Shown: positions 23,166 to 32,356 of the stretch, piece after piece | Layout of the letters: each line of letters starts with the position of its first letter | Position numbering within the stretch: position 1 is the stretch's first letter | Source of the DNA: Acidimicrobiia bacterium | Lineage (GTDB): Bacteria > Actinomycetota > Acidimicrobiia > Acidimicrobiales > Poriferisodalaceae | Length of the DNA: 56,464 nucleotides | Assembly: GCA_022822525.1 (NCBI GenBank) | Contig: JAJEBN010000087.1 | Coordinates: 1 to 56,464, forward strand | Direction: 5' to 3' | Made by a program: the position numbers and the translations under genes | The notes under the pieces: generated by a model | Told to the model about the DNA's origin: nothing | The model's database searches: none | The model's input: only the letters and a program-made list of their open reading frames with translations

Positions 23166-25886
23166 ATGTCGAAGCTGCTGCTGCTCGACGGGAACTCCCT
23201 CACCTACCGGGCCTTCTACGCAGTGCCCGAGCACATGGCCACCCGCTCCGGCCAGCTCACCGGGGCCGTGTTCGGCTTCACGTCCATGCTCATCAACCTC
23301 GTGCGGGACCACCGGCCCGACGCGATCGCAGTGTGCTTCGACCGCAAAGAGCCGACGTTCCGGCACCAGGCGGCCCCGCAGTACAAGGCCCATCGCGACG
23401 AGACCCCGGCGACTCTCATCGAACAGCTCGGCCTCATCCGGCAGGTGCTCGACTCGCTGAGCATCCCGGCGGTCGATTGCGCCGGCTTCGAAGCCGACGA
23501 CCTGCTGGCCACCCTGGCGTCGCAAGCAGCGGGTCGCGGCGACGACGTGCTGATCGTCAGCGGCGACCGCGACGTGTACCAACTCGTGCGCGACCCCCAC
23601 GTCCGCGTGCTCTACAACCGGCGCGGCGTCACCGACTACGAGCTCTACGACGAGGCGGGCATCGCTGAGCGCACGGGCGTCACGCCCGATCTCTACGTGC
23701 AGTACGCCGCGTTGCGCGGCGACCCCTCCGACAACCTGCCGGGCGTCCGTGGCGTCGGCGAGAAGACCGCCGCCAAGCTGCTCAACAAGTACGGCAGCAC
23801 CGAAGCGCTGCTCGCTGCGGCAGCAGAGCAGACCCCGAAGCTGGCCGAGAATCTGGCGGCACAAAGCGATGACGTGCGCCGCAACGTCGACCTGATGACG
23901 CTGCGCGTCGATGCTCCGATCGAGATCACGCCCGCAGAACTCGCGTGGGACGGCTTTGACGCGGAGCGTGTGACGCGGACGTTCGAATTCTTGGAATTCG
24001 ACCGCCTTCATGCCCGGCTGCGCGAGGCCTTGATCGGCACAGCCATGGACGGCGCGCTGACGCCGGGCATCGCAGGCGCCGACGCCCCGCAGCTTGCCGA
24101 GGTGCAGCTCCTCCCTGCCGATGACAGCGCCGCCATGGCCTCGCTGCTCGGCGAGCTCGCCCAGCGCGACGAGCCGGTCTCGCTCGGCTGCGTTTTCAGG
24201 CACGACGGCTCGCTCAGCGCGCTGGCGATCGCCGTCGACCCCTCGACGGGAGAGGTGCTCGTGCTCGCCGCTGAGCATTTCGCTCAGCCCGAGATCGCCG
24301 CTGCGTTTGCGTCGCTGGTGGCAGCAGATGGCCCGGGAATCCACGTTCACCAGGCAAAACCGCTCATGCGGGGGCTCGCGCGGCTCGGCGACAGCGATGA
24401 CGCTGGGTCTGCGCTCGGCGGGCTCGAGATCGACACCTCGATCGCCGCCTACCTCATCGAGCCATCCGAGGGCCGCGATGAACTGCGCTCGCTCCTGTCC
24501 CGCCATTGCGGTGTGCGCTACGAGGGTTCGGACACCGAGGGACAGCTCGGCTTCGACAATCTCGATCGAGCTGACTCGCTCGACGAGGTCATGGCGGGTG
24601 TGGACGCTCTCGCCGTCGCGATGCTGGCGCCGGTGCTCGCCCAGGAGCTGTCCGAGTTGGGGATGTCGGATCTGTACCGCGACATCGAGCGCCCGCTGAT
24701 CGGCGTGCTCGCGCGCATGGAAGATGTCGGGATCGGAGTCGACCGGTCAGAGCTGGAGTCGCTGCGAGATCTCCTCACCGACGAGGTCAGTGCGCTGGAG
24801 GACGACGTGCGGCGGCTGGCCGGTCGCGGCGATCTCAACGTCAACTCGCCGAAACAGCTCGCCGAGGTGCTCTTCGACGACCTGGGGCTGACGCCGCAGC
24901 GCAAGACCAAGACGGGCTATTCCACGAGTGCCGCCGCACTGGAGTCGCTGCGGGGCGAGCATGAGATCGTGGACCGGCTCCTGGCCTTCAGGGAGGTCGA
25001 GAAGCTGCGGTCGACCTACGGCGTCAGCCTGCTCGAATGTGTCGGCGCCGACGAGCGCATCCACGCGAAGTTCAACCAGACAGTCGCTCGCACCGGCAGG
25101 CTCAGCTCCGAGGACCCGAACCTGCACAACATCCCTGTGCGCACCGAGCAGGGTCGGCTGTTCAGGCGCGCATTCGTGCCCGCCAGCGGCTTCGAGCTGC
25201 TGATCGCCGACTACAACCAGATCGAGCTGCGGGTGATCGCCCACCTCTCGGGCGACCCCGGGCTCGTGTCCGCCTTCGAGGCAGGGCACGACATCCACAG
25301 CGCCACAGCGGCATCGCTGTTCGGCATCTCCGACGGCGACGTCACCCCGCACCAGCGGTCCGTGGCCAAGATGGTGAGCTACGGCCTCGCGTACGGGATG
25401 GAGGCCTACGGGCTCGGGCAGCGCCTCGGCGTGCCGACCGACGAGGCGGCGGGAATCCTGAACGCCTACTTCGAGGCGTTCCCCCGGGTGCGGTCGTTCA
25501 TGGACGACGTCGTCGAACAGAGCAGGGCGCAGGGCTACACCGAGACGGCGTTCGGACGGCGCCGCCCCCTGCCCGAGTTGAGCTCGCGCAACTTCCGGGT
25601 GCGACAGGCCGCGGAGCGCCAGGCCATGAACGCACCGATCCAAGGTCTCGCAGCGGACATCTTCAAGGTCGCGCTGATCCGGCTGGATGCGGCGCTGGAA
25701 GCCCGCTCGGCAGCGAGCCGCCTGGTGCTGCAAGTGCACGACGAGGTGATCCTCGAACTCGACCCGTCCGAATCGGCCGAGGTGACCGAACTGACCGTCG
25801 CCACCATGCGCGATGCGGCCGAGCTGGCGGTGCCGCTGGAGGTGCATGTGGCGGTCGGCGCCACCTGGGCTGACGCCAAGGGCTGA
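23166..25886 (+). CDS. polA: DNA polymerase I
   Basis: 906 residues. Residues 1-300 are the 5'-3' flap nuclease (LLLLDGNSLTYRAFYAV; AGFEADDLLATLA). The middle domain lacks the DxE and other metal-binding acids of a proofreading exonuclease (the first motif region reads VSLGCVFRHDGSLSALAIAV), so proofreading is probably absent. The polymerase domain has motif A DYNQIELRVIAHLSGD, motif B KMVSYGLAYGMEAYGL and motif C QVHDEVILEL. Tyr rather than Phe sits at the sugar-sensing position of motif B, as in mycobacterial Pol I. It fills gaps in repair and lagging-strand synthesis. Confidence 0.95.
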   Translation: MSKLLLLDGNSLTYRAFYAVPEHMATRSGQLTGAVFGFTSMLINLVRDHRPDAIAVCFDRKEPTFRHQAAPQYKAHRDETPATLIEQLGLIRQVLDSLSIPAVDCAGFEADDLLATLASQAAGRGDDVLIVSGDRDVYQLVRDPHVRVLYNRRGVTDYELYDEAGIAERTGVTPDLYVQYAALRGDPSDNLPGVRGVGEKTAAKLLNKYGSTEALLAAAAEQTPKLAENLAAQSDDVRRNVDLMTLRVDAPIEITPAELAWDGFDAERVTRTFEFLEFDRLHARLREALIGTAMDGALTPGIAGADAPQLAEVQLLPADDSAAMASLLGELAQRDEPVSLGCVFRHDGSLSALAIAVDPSTGEVLVLAAEHFAQPEIAAAFASLVAADGPGIHVHQAKPLMRGLARLGDSDDAGSALGGLEIDTSIAAYLIEPSEGRDELRSLLSRHCGVRYEGSDTEGQLGFDNLDRADSLDEVMAGVDALAVAMLAPVLAQELSELGMSDLYRDIERPLIGVLARMEDVGIGVDRSELESLRDLLTDEVSALEDDVRRLAGRGDLNVNSPKQLAEVLFDDLGLTPQRKTKTGYSTSAAALESLRGEHEIVDRLLAFREVEKLRSTYGVSLLECVGADERIHAKFNQTVARTGRLSSEDPNLHNIPVRTEQGRLFRRAFVPASGFELLIADYNQIELRVIAHLSGDPGLVSAFEAGHDIHSATAASLFGISDGDVTPHQRSVAKMVSYGLAYGMEAYGLGQRLGVPTDEAAGILNAYFEAFPRVRSFMDDVVEQSRAQGYTETAFGRRRPLPELSSRNFRVRQAAERQAMNAPIQGLAADIFKVALIRLDAALEARSAASRLVLQVHDEVILELDPSESAEVTELTVATMRDAAELAVPLEVHVAVGATWADAKG

Positions 25887-25997
25887 GCGGCAGGGCCGGC
25901 TCGGGGCTGACCAGCAGCATCCCGGTAGCCTTGCCGTGCGCTGTGAGCGGCACGCTCGGCCGCTAGCGCCTGTATTGCCGACCTGAGCACCCCCACC

Positions 25998-27524
25998 ATG
26001 TCCGACGCACCTGCCTCCGCACCCGATCTCGAAGCCCCAGCCATCGAGGATCCAGTCGCCCCAGCGGCCTCCACGGATCCACCGGCGAGCGGCAGTGTGA
26101 ACGGTGACGGGGCGAACGGTGCAGTGTCGAGCGATTTCGGCACTTTCACCGATGCGGGCGAATACGTGCCGAGGACCGTGACGGCCGACGACCTCGGCGA
26201 GATGTCATTCGAGGACGCGGTCGCCAACACCATCGTCGAGTTCGACGACGGCGACATCGTGGCCGGCACGATCGTCCGGGTCGATCGCGACGAGGTGCTG
26301 CTGGACATCGGCTTCAAGTCCGAGGGTGTCATCCCGTCGCGCGAGCTTTCGATCCGCCACGACATCGATCCCTCCGAGGTCGTCGAGGTCGGCGACCAGA
26401 TCGAGGCGCTCGTCCTGCAGAAGGAAGATCCCGACGGCCGGCTGGTCCTGTCCAAGAAGCGGGCACAGTACGAACGAGCCTGGGGTCGCATCGAGGAAGT
26501 CCGCGAATCCAACGGGGTCGTCAAGGGCCCGGTCATCGAGGTGGTCAAGGGCGGTCTGATCGTCGACATCGGCCTGCGCGGCTTCCTGCCGGCATCGCTG
26601 GTGGAGCTGCGGCGGGTACGCGATCTCGCCCCCTATGTGGGCCGTGAGCTCGAAGCGAAGATCATCGAGCTCGACAAGAACCGCAACAACGTCGTGCTCA
26701 GCCGGCGTGCCTGGCTCGAGGAGAGTCTCAAGGAGGAGCGCGAGGGCTTCCTGCGCGACCTCCGCAAGGGCGAGCGGCGGACCGGACGGGTGTCGTCGGT
26801 GGTCAGCTTCGGCGCCTTCGTCGATCTCGGCGGCATGGACGGCCTCATCCACGTGTCGGAGCTGTCCTGGAAGCACGTCGATCACCCCAGTTCGGTCGTC
26901 AACATCGGCGACGAGGTGACCGTCGAGGTGCTCGAGATCGACCGGGAGCGCGAGCGCATCTCGCTGTCGCTCAAGGCCACACTGCAGGATCCCTGGGAGG
27001 CGTTTGCCGGCTCCCACCGGGTCGAAGAGCTCGTGTACGGGCGGGTCACCAAGCTCGTGCCGTTCGGCGCGTTCGTGCAGGTCGGTGACGGCATCGAGGG
27101 CCTGGTGCACATCTCGGAGATGTCGGCGCACCATGTCGAGTTGCCTGAGCAGGTCGTCACCCCGGGCGAGGAGCTGTGGGTGAAGATCATCGACCTCGAC
27201 CTGCAGCGCCGGCGGATCAGCCTGTCGATCAAGCAGGCGGCCGAAGGCGGTGTCGTCGCGGAGGAATACCGCGAGGCGTTCGGCGATCACGCGTACGACG
27301 AGGAAGGCAACTTCATCGGCGAGTTCAGCTACGAGACCCCGTCGGACGGCGAGGAATCAGAAGCAGAGCGTGCCTGGCGCGAGTACTACGAAGAGCATGG
27401 CGAAGAGGCGTACCGTCAGGCGCTCGCCCACTACGAGAATCAGGATTCCGACGGCGATGAGCCCGCCGCGGCCGCCCCAGGCGGCGACGACGACGGCACA
27501 GACGGTGTCGGAGCCGCCGTTTAG
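25998..27524 (+). CDS. rpsA: 30S ribosomal protein S1
   Basis: 508 residues with four S1 RNA-binding domains, seen as GTIVRVDRDEVLLDIGFKSE, VIEVVKGGLIVDIGLRGFLP, RVSSVVSFGAFVDLGGMDG and RVTKLVPFGAFVQVGDGIEG. The N-terminus is an Ala/Pro-rich tail and the C-terminus is long and acidic. Four domains rather than six is usual in actinobacteria. It binds mRNA on the small ribosomal subunit. It sits between polA and coaE as in other actinobacteria. Confidence 0.94.
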   Translation: MSDAPASAPDLEAPAIEDPVAPAASTDPPASGSVNGDGANGAVSSDFGTFTDAGEYVPRTVTADDLGEMSFEDAVANTIVEFDDGDIVAGTIVRVDRDEVLLDIGFKSEGVIPSRELSIRHDIDPSEVVEVGDQIEALVLQKEDPDGRLVLSKKRAQYERAWGRIEEVRESNGVVKGPVIEVVKGGLIVDIGLRGFLPASLVELRRVRDLAPYVGRELEAKIIELDKNRNNVVLSRRAWLEESLKEEREGFLRDLRKGERRTGRVSSVVSFGAFVDLGGMDGLIHVSELSWKHVDHPSSVVNIGDEVTVEVLEIDRERERISLSLKATLQDPWEAFAGSHRVEELVYGRVTKLVPFGAFVQVGDGIEGLVHISEMSAHHVELPEQVVTPGEELWVKIIDLDLQRRRISLSIKQAAEGGVVAEEYREAFGDHAYDEEGNFIGEFSYETPSDGEESEAERAWREYYEEHGEEAYRQALAHYENQDSDGDEPAAAAPGGDDDGTDGVGAAV

Positions 27525-27596
27525 CCTGCAGCGACGCGGTCGTCGGGCGGTGTTCCGGGCCGCACTGGGCGCTCGCCTCGCGAGGACTGCGGCCCC

Positions 27597-28229
27597 ATGA
27601 TCACGATCGGGCTGACAGGCGGCATCGGCAGCGGCAAGAGCACGGTGTCAGCGGGATTCGTGCGGCGCGGTGCCGTGCTGATCGACGCCGATGCCATCGT
27701 CCGCGAGCAGCAGGTGCCGTCGAGCCCGGTGTTCGCGGAGATGGTGGAGCGTTTCGGTGCCCGCATCGTTGCGCCGGACGGGACGCTGGACCGCGGCGCG
27801 GTGGCCGATCTGGTGTTCTCGGACCCTGAGGCGCTCGCGGACCTGAACGCCATCACCCATCCGCCGGTGGGGCGCGAGATTCGGCGCAGGCTGAGCGAGC
27901 TCGAGCACACCGATCGAATGGTCGTGCTGGACATCCCGCTGCTGGGCGAGGGTCTCGCGAAGGGGCGCCCGCCGCGCTACGTGACGAGCGGGATCGTGGT
28001 GGTGGACACGCCGATCGACCTTGCGGTCCAGCGGCTCGTGGCGGCCCGTGGCTTTGCCGTCGAGGATGCCCGGGCGCGCATCGCCGCCCAGCTCTCCCGG
28101 GCGGAGCGGCTCGCCATTGCGGACTGGGTCATCGACAACTCCGGCAGCGTCGAAGCGTTGGAGATCGCCATCGACGAGGCCTTCGCGTGGGCGAGCGAGC
28201 TCGCGCACGTGCCGCCACGAGACCGCTAG
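27597..28229 (+). CDS. coaE: Dephospho-CoA kinase
   Basis: 210 residues, P-loop GGIGSGKST at residues 7-15, then DADAIVREQ and the lid region around DRGAVADLVFSDPEALADLNAITHP, all typical of CoaE. It phosphorylates the ribose 3'-OH of dephospho-CoA in the final step of CoA synthesis. The gene follows rpsA by about 70 bases. Confidence 0.93.
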   Translation: MITIGLTGGIGSGKSTVSAGFVRRGAVLIDADAIVREQQVPSSPVFAEMVERFGARIVAPDGTLDRGAVADLVFSDPEALADLNAITHPPVGREIRRRLSELEHTDRMVVLDIPLLGEGLAKGRPPRYVTSGIVVVDTPIDLAVQRLVAARGFAVEDARARIAAQLSRAERLAIADWVIDNSGSVEALEIAIDEAFAWASELAHVPPRDR

Positions 28230-28245
28230 CTGGGGGAGCGTGGGG

Positions 28246-28758
28246 TCAGTAGGCGATCGGCGTGCCGCAGTGAGGGCAGCTCGGTTCTGGCGACCGTGTA
28301 TCGAATTGTGAGGGCTTCACCAGCAAGAAGCATCCCTCGCACAGGATCTCGTCTTCCTGCTTGGACCCCGAGCGCGACCCGGTGACCATGCCGATCTCAT
28401 CGTCGTCGTCTTCTTCTTCGTCGTCCTCGGAGGCCAGACGTTCCTTGAGGATCTCGCCGAGGTCGGCCTCGAGCTCCTCGTCCTCGTCATCGTCGTCCTC
28501 ATCGTCAGCCGGCCGCACACCTGCTGGGACTTCGCGGCTGCTGGGCTGGTCCTCGTCGTCCGCGCCGGAGTCGTCGCCGGCGCCGTCGCCACCGACATTG
28601 CCGCTGTCGTCGAGATCGTCGTCCAGATCGTCGTCGAGATCGTCGTCCAGATCCTCCGCCTCGAGGTCTACCTCCATGGGCTCGAGGTCGTCGTCGAGCA
28701 AGGCGTCGTCGAGCGCGTCGTCGTCAAGCGCGTCTGCGTCGGTGTTGTCTCGGCTCAT
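28246..28758 (-). CDS. DUF4193-like acidic zinc-ribbon protein
   Basis: 170 residues from the ATG at 28758. Residues 1-125 are overwhelmingly Asp/Glu, including [15 protein letters not shown] made by near-perfect 12-base DNA repeats around 28614-28655. The C-terminus has a four-Cys ribbon, CEGC ([14 protein letters not shown]) and CPHC, resembling the C-terminus of actinobacterial DUF4193 proteins but with a much longer acidic region. A link to transcription or RNA polymerase is possible but unproven. It converges on coaE, 16 bases apart. Confidence 0.7.
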   Translation of the reverse strand: MSRDNTDADALDDDALDDALLDDDLEPMEVDLEAEDLDDDLDDDLDDDLDDSGNVGGDGAGDDSGADDEDQPSSREVPAGVRPADDEDDDDEDEELEADLGEILKERLASEDDEEEDDDDEIGMVTGSRSGSKQEDEILCEGCFLLVKPSQFDTRSPEPSCPHCGTPIAY

Positions 28759-28887
28759 GAGCGGTCTCGGGCGGGCGGTGAACCCAGAATTCGTCGATTG
28801 GGCGGTCAGCGCGGCAGGATAACCACACCGGCCGGTCACGGGGGGCGCAGCGCCCGAGACCTTGTACCCCAGGGGTGCAGATGCTTC

Positions 28888-31047
28888 ATGGCTGACCGGA
28901 CCGCGTGGTGCCGCGGCCGTAGCCTCTCCGCCATGGCATCGGTCTCGGCGGCTCCGTCGCAGCACGACGCGGGAGAGATCGAGAATCGCCAGGCCCGCCC
29001 GTGGCTGCCAGAACCGACTGCCGCTCACCCCTTCCGGGTCACCGCCGGCTTCGAGCCGGCCGGCGATCAGCCGCGCGCGGTGGCCGAGCTGGCCGAGGGC
29101 GTCACTCGCGGGGACCGGTTCCAGACCCTGCTGGGCATCACCGGCTCGGGCAAGAGCGCAACGATCGCGTGGACGATCGAGCGCACGCAGCGCCCGACCC
29201 TGGTGCTGGCGCCCAACAAGTCCCTTGCGGCGCAGCTCGCAAACGAGTTCCGCGAGTTCTTCCCGGACAATCGCGTGGAGTACTTCGTCTCGTATTACGA
29301 CTACTACCAGCCCGAGGCGTACATGCCGGCGTCGGACACCTACATCGAGAAGGACTCCACTGTCAACGACGAGATCGACCGGCTGCGACACTCGGCGACC
29401 GCTGCGCTGCTGACCCGCCGCGACGTCATTGTCGTGGCATCGGTCTCGGCCATCTACGGGCTCGGCGCCCCGTCGGAGTACCTGCGCCAGATGCTCTACC
29501 TGCGTGTGGGCGAGCTGGTCGACCAGCGCTCGGTGCTGGGCCGGCTCGTCGACATGCAGTACGAGCGCAACGACATGAACCTCGTCCGGGGCCGGTTCCG
29601 GGTGCGGGGCGACACGCTCGAAGTCCATCCCGCCTACGAGGAGTTCCTCGTTCGGGTCGAGCTGTTCGGCGACGAGATCGATCGCATCAGCCGCATCGAT
29701 CCGATCACCGGCGAACGCCTGGGCGAGCTCGAGGAGGTCACGATCTTCCCCGCCTCCCATTACGTGACCGGCGGAGACAAGCTCCGTGCGGCGATCGGCA
29801 AGATCGAGGTTGAGCTGGCCGAGCGGCTGCAGTTCTTCGAGCACGAGAACAAGCTGCTGGAGGCACAGCGGCTGCGGATGCGCACCGAGTACGACCTCGA
29901 GATGCTGGCCGAGCTGGGCTACTGCAACGGCGTCGAGAACTACTCGATGCACCTCGACGGGCGGGTGTACGACGAGCCGCCGTACACGCTGCTGGACTTC
30001 TTTCCCGACGATTACCTGTTGGTCATCGACGAGAGCCATGTCGCCGTGCCCCAGCTCCACGGCCAGTTCGCCGGGGATCGGCGGCGCAAGGACACCCTGG
30101 TCGAGCACGGCTTCCGCCTGCCGTCGGCACGCGACAACCGGCCGCTGCGCTTCGAGGAGGTGATGGACCGGCTGAATCAGGTGATCTTCCTGTCGGCGAC
30201 GCCTGGCGACTACGAGCTGCGGACGTCCAGCCAGGTGGTCGAGCAGATCGTGCGGCCGACCGGCCTGGTCGACCCCGAGATCGTGGTGCGCCCCACCAGC
30301 GGGCAGATCGACGATCTGATGGGGGAGATCGAGCGGGTCACGGCCGGCGGGCAGCGCGTGCTGGTCACCACGCTGACCAAGAAGATGGCCGAGGACCTCA
30401 CCGACTACCTGCTCGAGCTGGGCGTGCGTGTGCGCTACCTGCACAGCGAGATCGACACCATCGAGCGCATCGAGATCCTCAGAGACCTGCGGCTCGGGCA
30501 CTTCGACGTGCTCGTGGGCATCAACCTGTTGCGAGAGGGCCTCGACCTGCCCGAGGTGAGCCTGGTGGCGATCCTCGATGCCGACAAGGAGGGGTTCCTG
30601 CGCAGCGAGACGTCGCTGATCCAGACCATCGGGCGCGCAGCGCGCAACGTGGACGGGCAGGTCGTGATGTATGCCGACCAGATCACCCCGTCAATGCAAC
30701 GTGCCGTCTCCGAGACGAACCGCCGGCGCAGCCTGCAGCAGGCCTACAACGCCGAGCACGGCATCGACCCCCAGACCATCCGCAAGGCGGTCACTGACAT
30801 CCTCGAAGTGCTGCGGGGCCCGGCCGAGCAGGCCCCGGTGCCCGAAAAACTGGTGTCGGGACGGATGGCCGCAGAACGGATGAAGGCTGCGTACGGCGAC
30901 CTGCCCGCTGACGATCTCAACCGGCTGATCTCTTCGCTGGAATCCGAGATGGCCGAAGCCGCCGCCGACCTTCGCTTCGAATACGCCGCCCGCCTCCGCG
31001 ATGAGCTCAGGGAGCTCCGCCGCGACCTGCGAGACGCCAGCGCCTAG
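28888..31047 (+). CDS. uvrB: Excinuclease ABC subunit B
   Basis: 719 residues from the ATG at 28888 (AGGGGTG upstream), or 704 from the ATG at 28933. It has helicase motif [14 protein letters not shown], the beta-hairpin region [16 protein letters not shown], motif II DESHV, later motifs [14 protein letters not shown] (QTIGRAARN) and a C-terminal UVR domain ([20 protein letters not shown]). It verifies damage after UvrA loading and recruits UvrC. Divergent from the acidic zinc-ribbon gene. Confidence 0.95.
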   Translation: MADRTAWCRGRSLSAMASVSAAPSQHDAGEIENRQARPWLPEPTAAHPFRVTAGFEPAGDQPRAVAELAEGVTRGDRFQTLLGITGSGKSATIAWTIERTQRPTLVLAPNKSLAAQLANEFREFFPDNRVEYFVSYYDYYQPEAYMPASDTYIEKDSTVNDEIDRLRHSATAALLTRRDVIVVASVSAIYGLGAPSEYLRQMLYLRVGELVDQRSVLGRLVDMQYERNDMNLVRGRFRVRGDTLEVHPAYEEFLVRVELFGDEIDRISRIDPITGERLGELEEVTIFPASHYVTGGDKLRAAIGKIEVELAERLQFFEHENKLLEAQRLRMRTEYDLEMLAELGYCNGVENYSMHLDGRVYDEPPYTLLDFFPDDYLLVIDESHVAVPQLHGQFAGDRRRKDTLVEHGFRLPSARDNRPLRFEEVMDRLNQVIFLSATPGDYELRTSSQVVEQIVRPTGLVDPEIVVRPTSGQIDDLMGEIERVTAGGQRVLVTTLTKKMAEDLTDYLLELGVRVRYLHSEIDTIERIEILRDLRLGHFDVLVGINLLREGLDLPEVSLVAILDADKEGFLRSETSLIQTIGRAARNVDGQVVMYADQITPSMQRAVSETNRRRSLQQAYNAEHGIDPQTIRKAVTDILEVLRGPAEQAPVPEKLVSGRMAAERMKAAYGDLPADDLNRLISSLESEMAEAAADLRFEYAARLRDELRELRRDLRDASA

Positions 31048-31079
31048 CCGCCCTCCCCGACGGGCGCACGCACGGCTCG

Positions 31080-32171
31080 CTAGAGCATGACGACGGAGCG
31101 CAGCACCTCGCCGCGTTCCATCTTCTCGAACGCCTCTTCGACGCCGTCGATGCCGATGGTCTCGCTGACGAATTGGTCCAGCGGGAGCCGGTCTTGCAGG
31201 TGCAGGTCGATGAGCATCGGGAAGTCCCGGCTGGGCAGGCAGTCGCCGTACCACGAGCTCTTGAGCGCACCGCCCCGCCCGAATACCTCGATCATCGGCA
31301 GCTCGATCGTCATCGTGGGGTTGGGCACGCCGACCAGCACGACGGTTCCGGCCAGATCGCGGGCGTAGAAGGCCTGTTCGTAGGTCTGGGGCAGGCCGAC
31401 GGCCTCGATGGCGACGTCGACACCGTTGCCGCCGGTCAGTTCCTGCACTGCCGCCACAACCTCGTCGTTGCTCATCTGCGAGGAGTTGATCGTGTGGGTG
31501 GCGCCGAAGGAGCGCGCCCACTCCAGCTTGCGGTCGTCGATGTCGATGCCGATGATCGTGTGCGCCCCGGCGAGCCGCGCTCCGCAGATCGCTGCATCGC
31601 CGACACCGCCGCAGCCGAAGACGGCCACGCTGTCGCCGCGGCCCACGCCGCCGGTGTTCATCGCCGCCCCGAGGCCCGCCATGACGCCGCAGCCGATGAG
31701 CCCCGCCACCTCCGGCGGTGCTCCCGGGTCCACCTTGGTGGCCTGGCCGGCAGCCACCAGCGTCTTCTCAGCGAACGCGCCGATGCCCAGCGCGGGGGAG
31801 AGCTCGACGCCGTCCAGCGTCATCTTCTGCGCGGCGTTGTGCGTGGCGAAGCAGTACCAGGGACGGCCACGGTCGCACGACCGGCAGTTGCCGCAGACAG
31901 CGCGCCAATTCAGAATGACGAAGTCTCCGACGGCAAGACCGCTGACACCGTCGCCGATCTCGGAGACGACACCCGCGGCCTCATGGCCGAGGAGAAACGG
32001 GAACTCGTCGTTGATGGCGCCCTCCCGGTAGTGCAGGTCGGTGTGGCAGACGCCGCACGCCTGCACGTCGACGATCACCTCGCCCGGCCCGGGGTCGGGA
32101 ACCGTGATGGTCTCGACGCTCACCGGCTCGCCCACAGCCTTCGACACGACTCCTCGTACTTCGTATGGCAT
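31080..32171 (-). CDS. mscR: S-(hydroxymethyl)mycothiol dehydrogenase
   Basis: 363 residues, zinc-dependent medium-chain dehydrogenase. Catalytic-zinc ligands lie in [14 protein letters not shown] and GHEAAG; structural-zinc cysteines in [15 protein letters not shown]; the NAD site is [10 protein letters not shown]. Long stretches ([38 protein letters not shown]) match the mycothiol-dependent formaldehyde dehydrogenase family closely. It oxidises the formaldehyde-mycothiol adduct and also handles nitrosomycothiol. It implies that the host makes mycothiol. GGGAG precedes the ATG. Confidence 0.92.
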   Translation of the reverse strand: MPYEVRGVVSKAVGEPVSVETITVPDPGPGEVIVDVQACGVCHTDLHYREGAINDEFPFLLGHEAAGVVSEIGDGVSGLAVGDFVILNWRAVCGNCRSCDRGRPWYCFATHNAAQKMTLDGVELSPALGIGAFAEKTLVAAGQATKVDPGAPPEVAGLIGCGVMAGLGAAMNTGGVGRGDSVAVFGCGGVGDAAICGARLAGAHTIIGIDIDDRKLEWARSFGATHTINSSQMSNDEVVAAVQELTGGNGVDVAIEAVGLPQTYEQAFYARDLAGTVVLVGVPNPTMTIELPMIEVFGRGGALKSSWYGDCLPSRDFPMLIDLHLQDRLPLDQFVSETIGIDGVEEAFEKMERGEVLRSVVML

Positions 32172-32300
32172 GACCGCTCCCTGTTCGCGAATGTCGCTTG
32201 CGGGCGCTCATTGCGGGCACCCGCGGTGCACTCGTGTGCGTGATCGCGACCCTAGTTCTGCGCGTCGCTGCGCCGGTCAAGCGGGGGAGCGCCGAGGCAT

Positions 32301-32316
32301 TCGAACTTGTGTTTGT
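32301..32316. promoter_or_regulatory. Degenerate LexA (SOS) box upstream of uvrA
   Basis: TCGAAC-TTGT-GTTTGT compares with the actinobacterial SOS consensus TCGAAC-N4-GTTCGA, matching 10 of 12 fixed bases. It lies 41 bases before the uvrA start. The position and the gene fit damage induction; no such box was found before uvrB or uvrC. Confidence 0.45.
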
Positions 32317-32356
32317 GTCCGGGATGCGCGACAGGGCCGCAGGTAGGCTCGCCCCG

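Noticed and set aside
22818..24506. 562-residue minus-strand frame antisense to pdtaR and polA
   Set aside because: It has no domain and overlaps two certain genes.
28610..28660. Short regular repeats as a CRISPR or minisatellite array
   Set aside because: The 12-base repeats encode an Asp-rich stretch inside a gene and there are no spacers.
28759..28887. SOS box before uvrB
   Set aside because: Only a partial GAATTCGTC word was found, too far from the consensus.
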